Part shown: one piece after another, positions 5,660 through 6,516 of the stretch
How positions within the stretch are numbered: the first letter of the stretch is position 1
Layout of the letters: every line of letters starts with the position of its first letter
The notes under the pieces: generated by a model
The model's database searches: none
Told to the model about the DNA's origin: nothing
The model's input: the letters and a program-made list of their open reading frames with translations, nothing else
Position numbers and translations under genes: made by a program
NCBI GenBank assembly: GCA_947470885.1
Contig: CANIXE010000128.1
Location: 1 to 6,516 of the forward strand
DNA from: Planctomycetota bacterium
GTDB lineage: Bacteria; Planctomycetota; UBA11346
Direction: 5' to 3'
DNA length: 6,516 nucleotides

Positions 5660-6516
5660 ATGACCACTGCCCCGCTGTTCCAGGTCGATGCCGCCGCCGT
5701 CCGTGCCGAAATCGGTCAGGATCGGCTGTTGAAGATGTACCGAAAAATGCTGTTGATCCGCCGCTTCGAAGAGCGGGCCGAGCTGGCGTACAAGGCGAAG
5801 AAAATCGCCGGCTTCCTGCACCTGTACATCGGCCAGGAAGCCGTCGCCACCGGCTTTTTCGACCACCTGGAACCCGGCAAGGATTCCACCGTCACCAGTT
5901 ACCGTTGCCACGCCCAGGCGCTGCTGTCTGGGGAACCACCCAACGCCCTGATGGCCGAACTGTTCGGCAAAGTCACCGGCAATGTCCGGGGCAAGGGCGG
6001 GTCGATGCACTTCTTTTCGAAGAAGGCTGGCCTGCTGGGGGGTCACGGCATCGTCGGTGGCCAGATCCCCGTGGGCACCGGCGCGGCGTTCAGCGCCAAG
6101 TACAAGAAGACCGGCGGCGTGTCGGTGACCTTCTTCGGGGACGGCGCCAGCCCCCAGGGCACCCTCCACGAGAGCCTGAATATGGCCTCGCTGTGGAAGC
6201 TGCCCGCGATCTACATCGTCGAAAACAACAAATACGGCATGGGTACCGCCTGCGCCCGGGCGGTGTCGGTGGAAAACATCGCCGCCTCCAAGGCTCCGGG
6301 TTACGGCATGCGCTCGTACACCTTCGACGGCCTGGACCTATTCAGCTCGTGGAAAGTTGCCCAGGAAGCGGTCGCTGCGGCCCGCCTGGGGGAACCGATC
6401 CTGATCGAAGCCAAGACCTACCGGTTCCGCGGCCACAGCGTCTCTGACGCCGGGCTGTACCGGACCAAGGAAGAAGTCGAGAAGTACCGCCAGCTGGATC
6501 CCATCGCCCGGATTCA
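5660..6516 (+). CDS. pdhA: Pyruvate dehydrogenase E1 component, alpha subunit (3' end outside window)
   Basis: The reading frame is open from ATG 5660 to the window edge, giving 285 residues of an expected 320-370. It is the thiamine diphosphate-binding alpha subunit of the two-chain E1 that decarboxylates pyruvate and passes the acetyl group to the E2 lipoyl domain. Seen in order: FLHLYIGQEA (52-61), YRCHAQAL (81-88), the GKGGSMHFF region (111-119), GIVGGQIPVGTG (130-141), and the thiamine diphosphate motif from GDG (160-162) to ENN (188-190). After these come YGMGT (192-196) and the phosphate-loop region RGHSVSDAGLYRTKEE (257-272), with His259. The SDxxxYRTKEE wording favours pyruvate over branched-chain 2-oxo acids, though that relative is not fully excluded. 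GAGG at 5649-5652, seven bases upstream, supports the start. pdhB would be expected next, beyond the window. Confidence 0.95.
   Translation, partial: MTTAPLFQVDAAAVRAEIGQDRLLKMYRKMLLIRRFEERAELAYKAKKIAGFLHLYIGQEAVATGFFDHLEPGKDSTVTSYRCHAQALLSGEPPNALMAELFGKVTGNVRGKGGSMHFFSKKAGLLGGHGIVGGQIPVGTGAAFSAKYKKTGGVSVTFFGDGASPQGTLHESLNMASLWKLPAIYIVENNKYGMGTACARAVSVENIAASKAPGYGMRSYTFDGLDLFSSWKVAQEAVAAARLGEPILIEAKTYRFRGHSVSDAGLYRTKEEVEKYRQLDPIARI

Noticed and set aside
5629..6447. A 272-codon + strand frame over the pdhA region
   Set aside because: It is Arg/Pro/Gly-rich without family features. The frame from 5660 gives a clear pyruvate dehydrogenase E1 alpha sequence with its thiamine diphosphate motif, so this one is a shadow.

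Overview
This GC-rich window carries seven protein-coding genes, all on the + strand and tightly packed. The last gene runs off the right edge. In order they are a NUDIX hydrolase, an MlaE-type permease, an MlaF-type ATPase, a long MlaD-type MCE protein, triosephosphate isomerase, SecG with a long repetitive tail, and the start of a pyruvate dehydrogenase E1 alpha subunit. No RNA gene, mobile element, CRISPR array or phage sequence was seen. The Mla-type lipid transport genes, including a protein that appears to reach the outer membrane, indicate a diderm bacterium. The tpiA-secG-pdhA order and the long Ala/Pro SecG tail remind me of Verrucomicrobiota and relatives (PVC group). That placement is a low-confidence guess from gene content.

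Region 1 (97-3977) looks like one transcription unit. The NUDIX gene overlaps mlaE by four bases (ATGA), mlaE is one base from mlaF, and mlaF overlaps mlaD by ATGA, so translation is probably coupled throughout. MlaE (inner-membrane permease), MlaF (cytoplasmic ATPase) and MlaD (substrate-binding MCE ring) would form one ABC-type phospholipid transport complex. MlaD is 519 residues, against about 180 in E. coli. After its membrane anchor and MCE domain comes a helical segment with five ENR-centred repeats, then a beta-rich C-terminal domain resembling an outer-membrane barrel. No mlaC (periplasmic shuttle) or mlaB (STAS) gene is present here. The layout suggests a trans-envelope bridge in a single polypeptide that could make a soluble shuttle unnecessary.

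Region 2 (3978-4204) is a 227-base intergenic gap. It holds a strong 10-bp hairpin just after mlaD, a short 10-bp-spaced direct repeat, a second imperfect hairpin, and a TTGACA element that may be part of the tpiA promoter.

Region 3 (4205-6516) holds tpiA, secG and pdhA. tpiA and secG are 14 bases apart. A GC-rich hairpin without a U tract lies between secG and pdhA. The secG tail carries 33-bp tandem repeats encoding an 11-residue unit. TpiA (glycolysis) and PdhA (pyruvate to acetyl-CoA) belong to central carbon metabolism; SecG belongs to the Sec translocon.

Nothing here is a wholly unknown system. The items most worth a second look are the bridge-like MlaD and the SecG tail.
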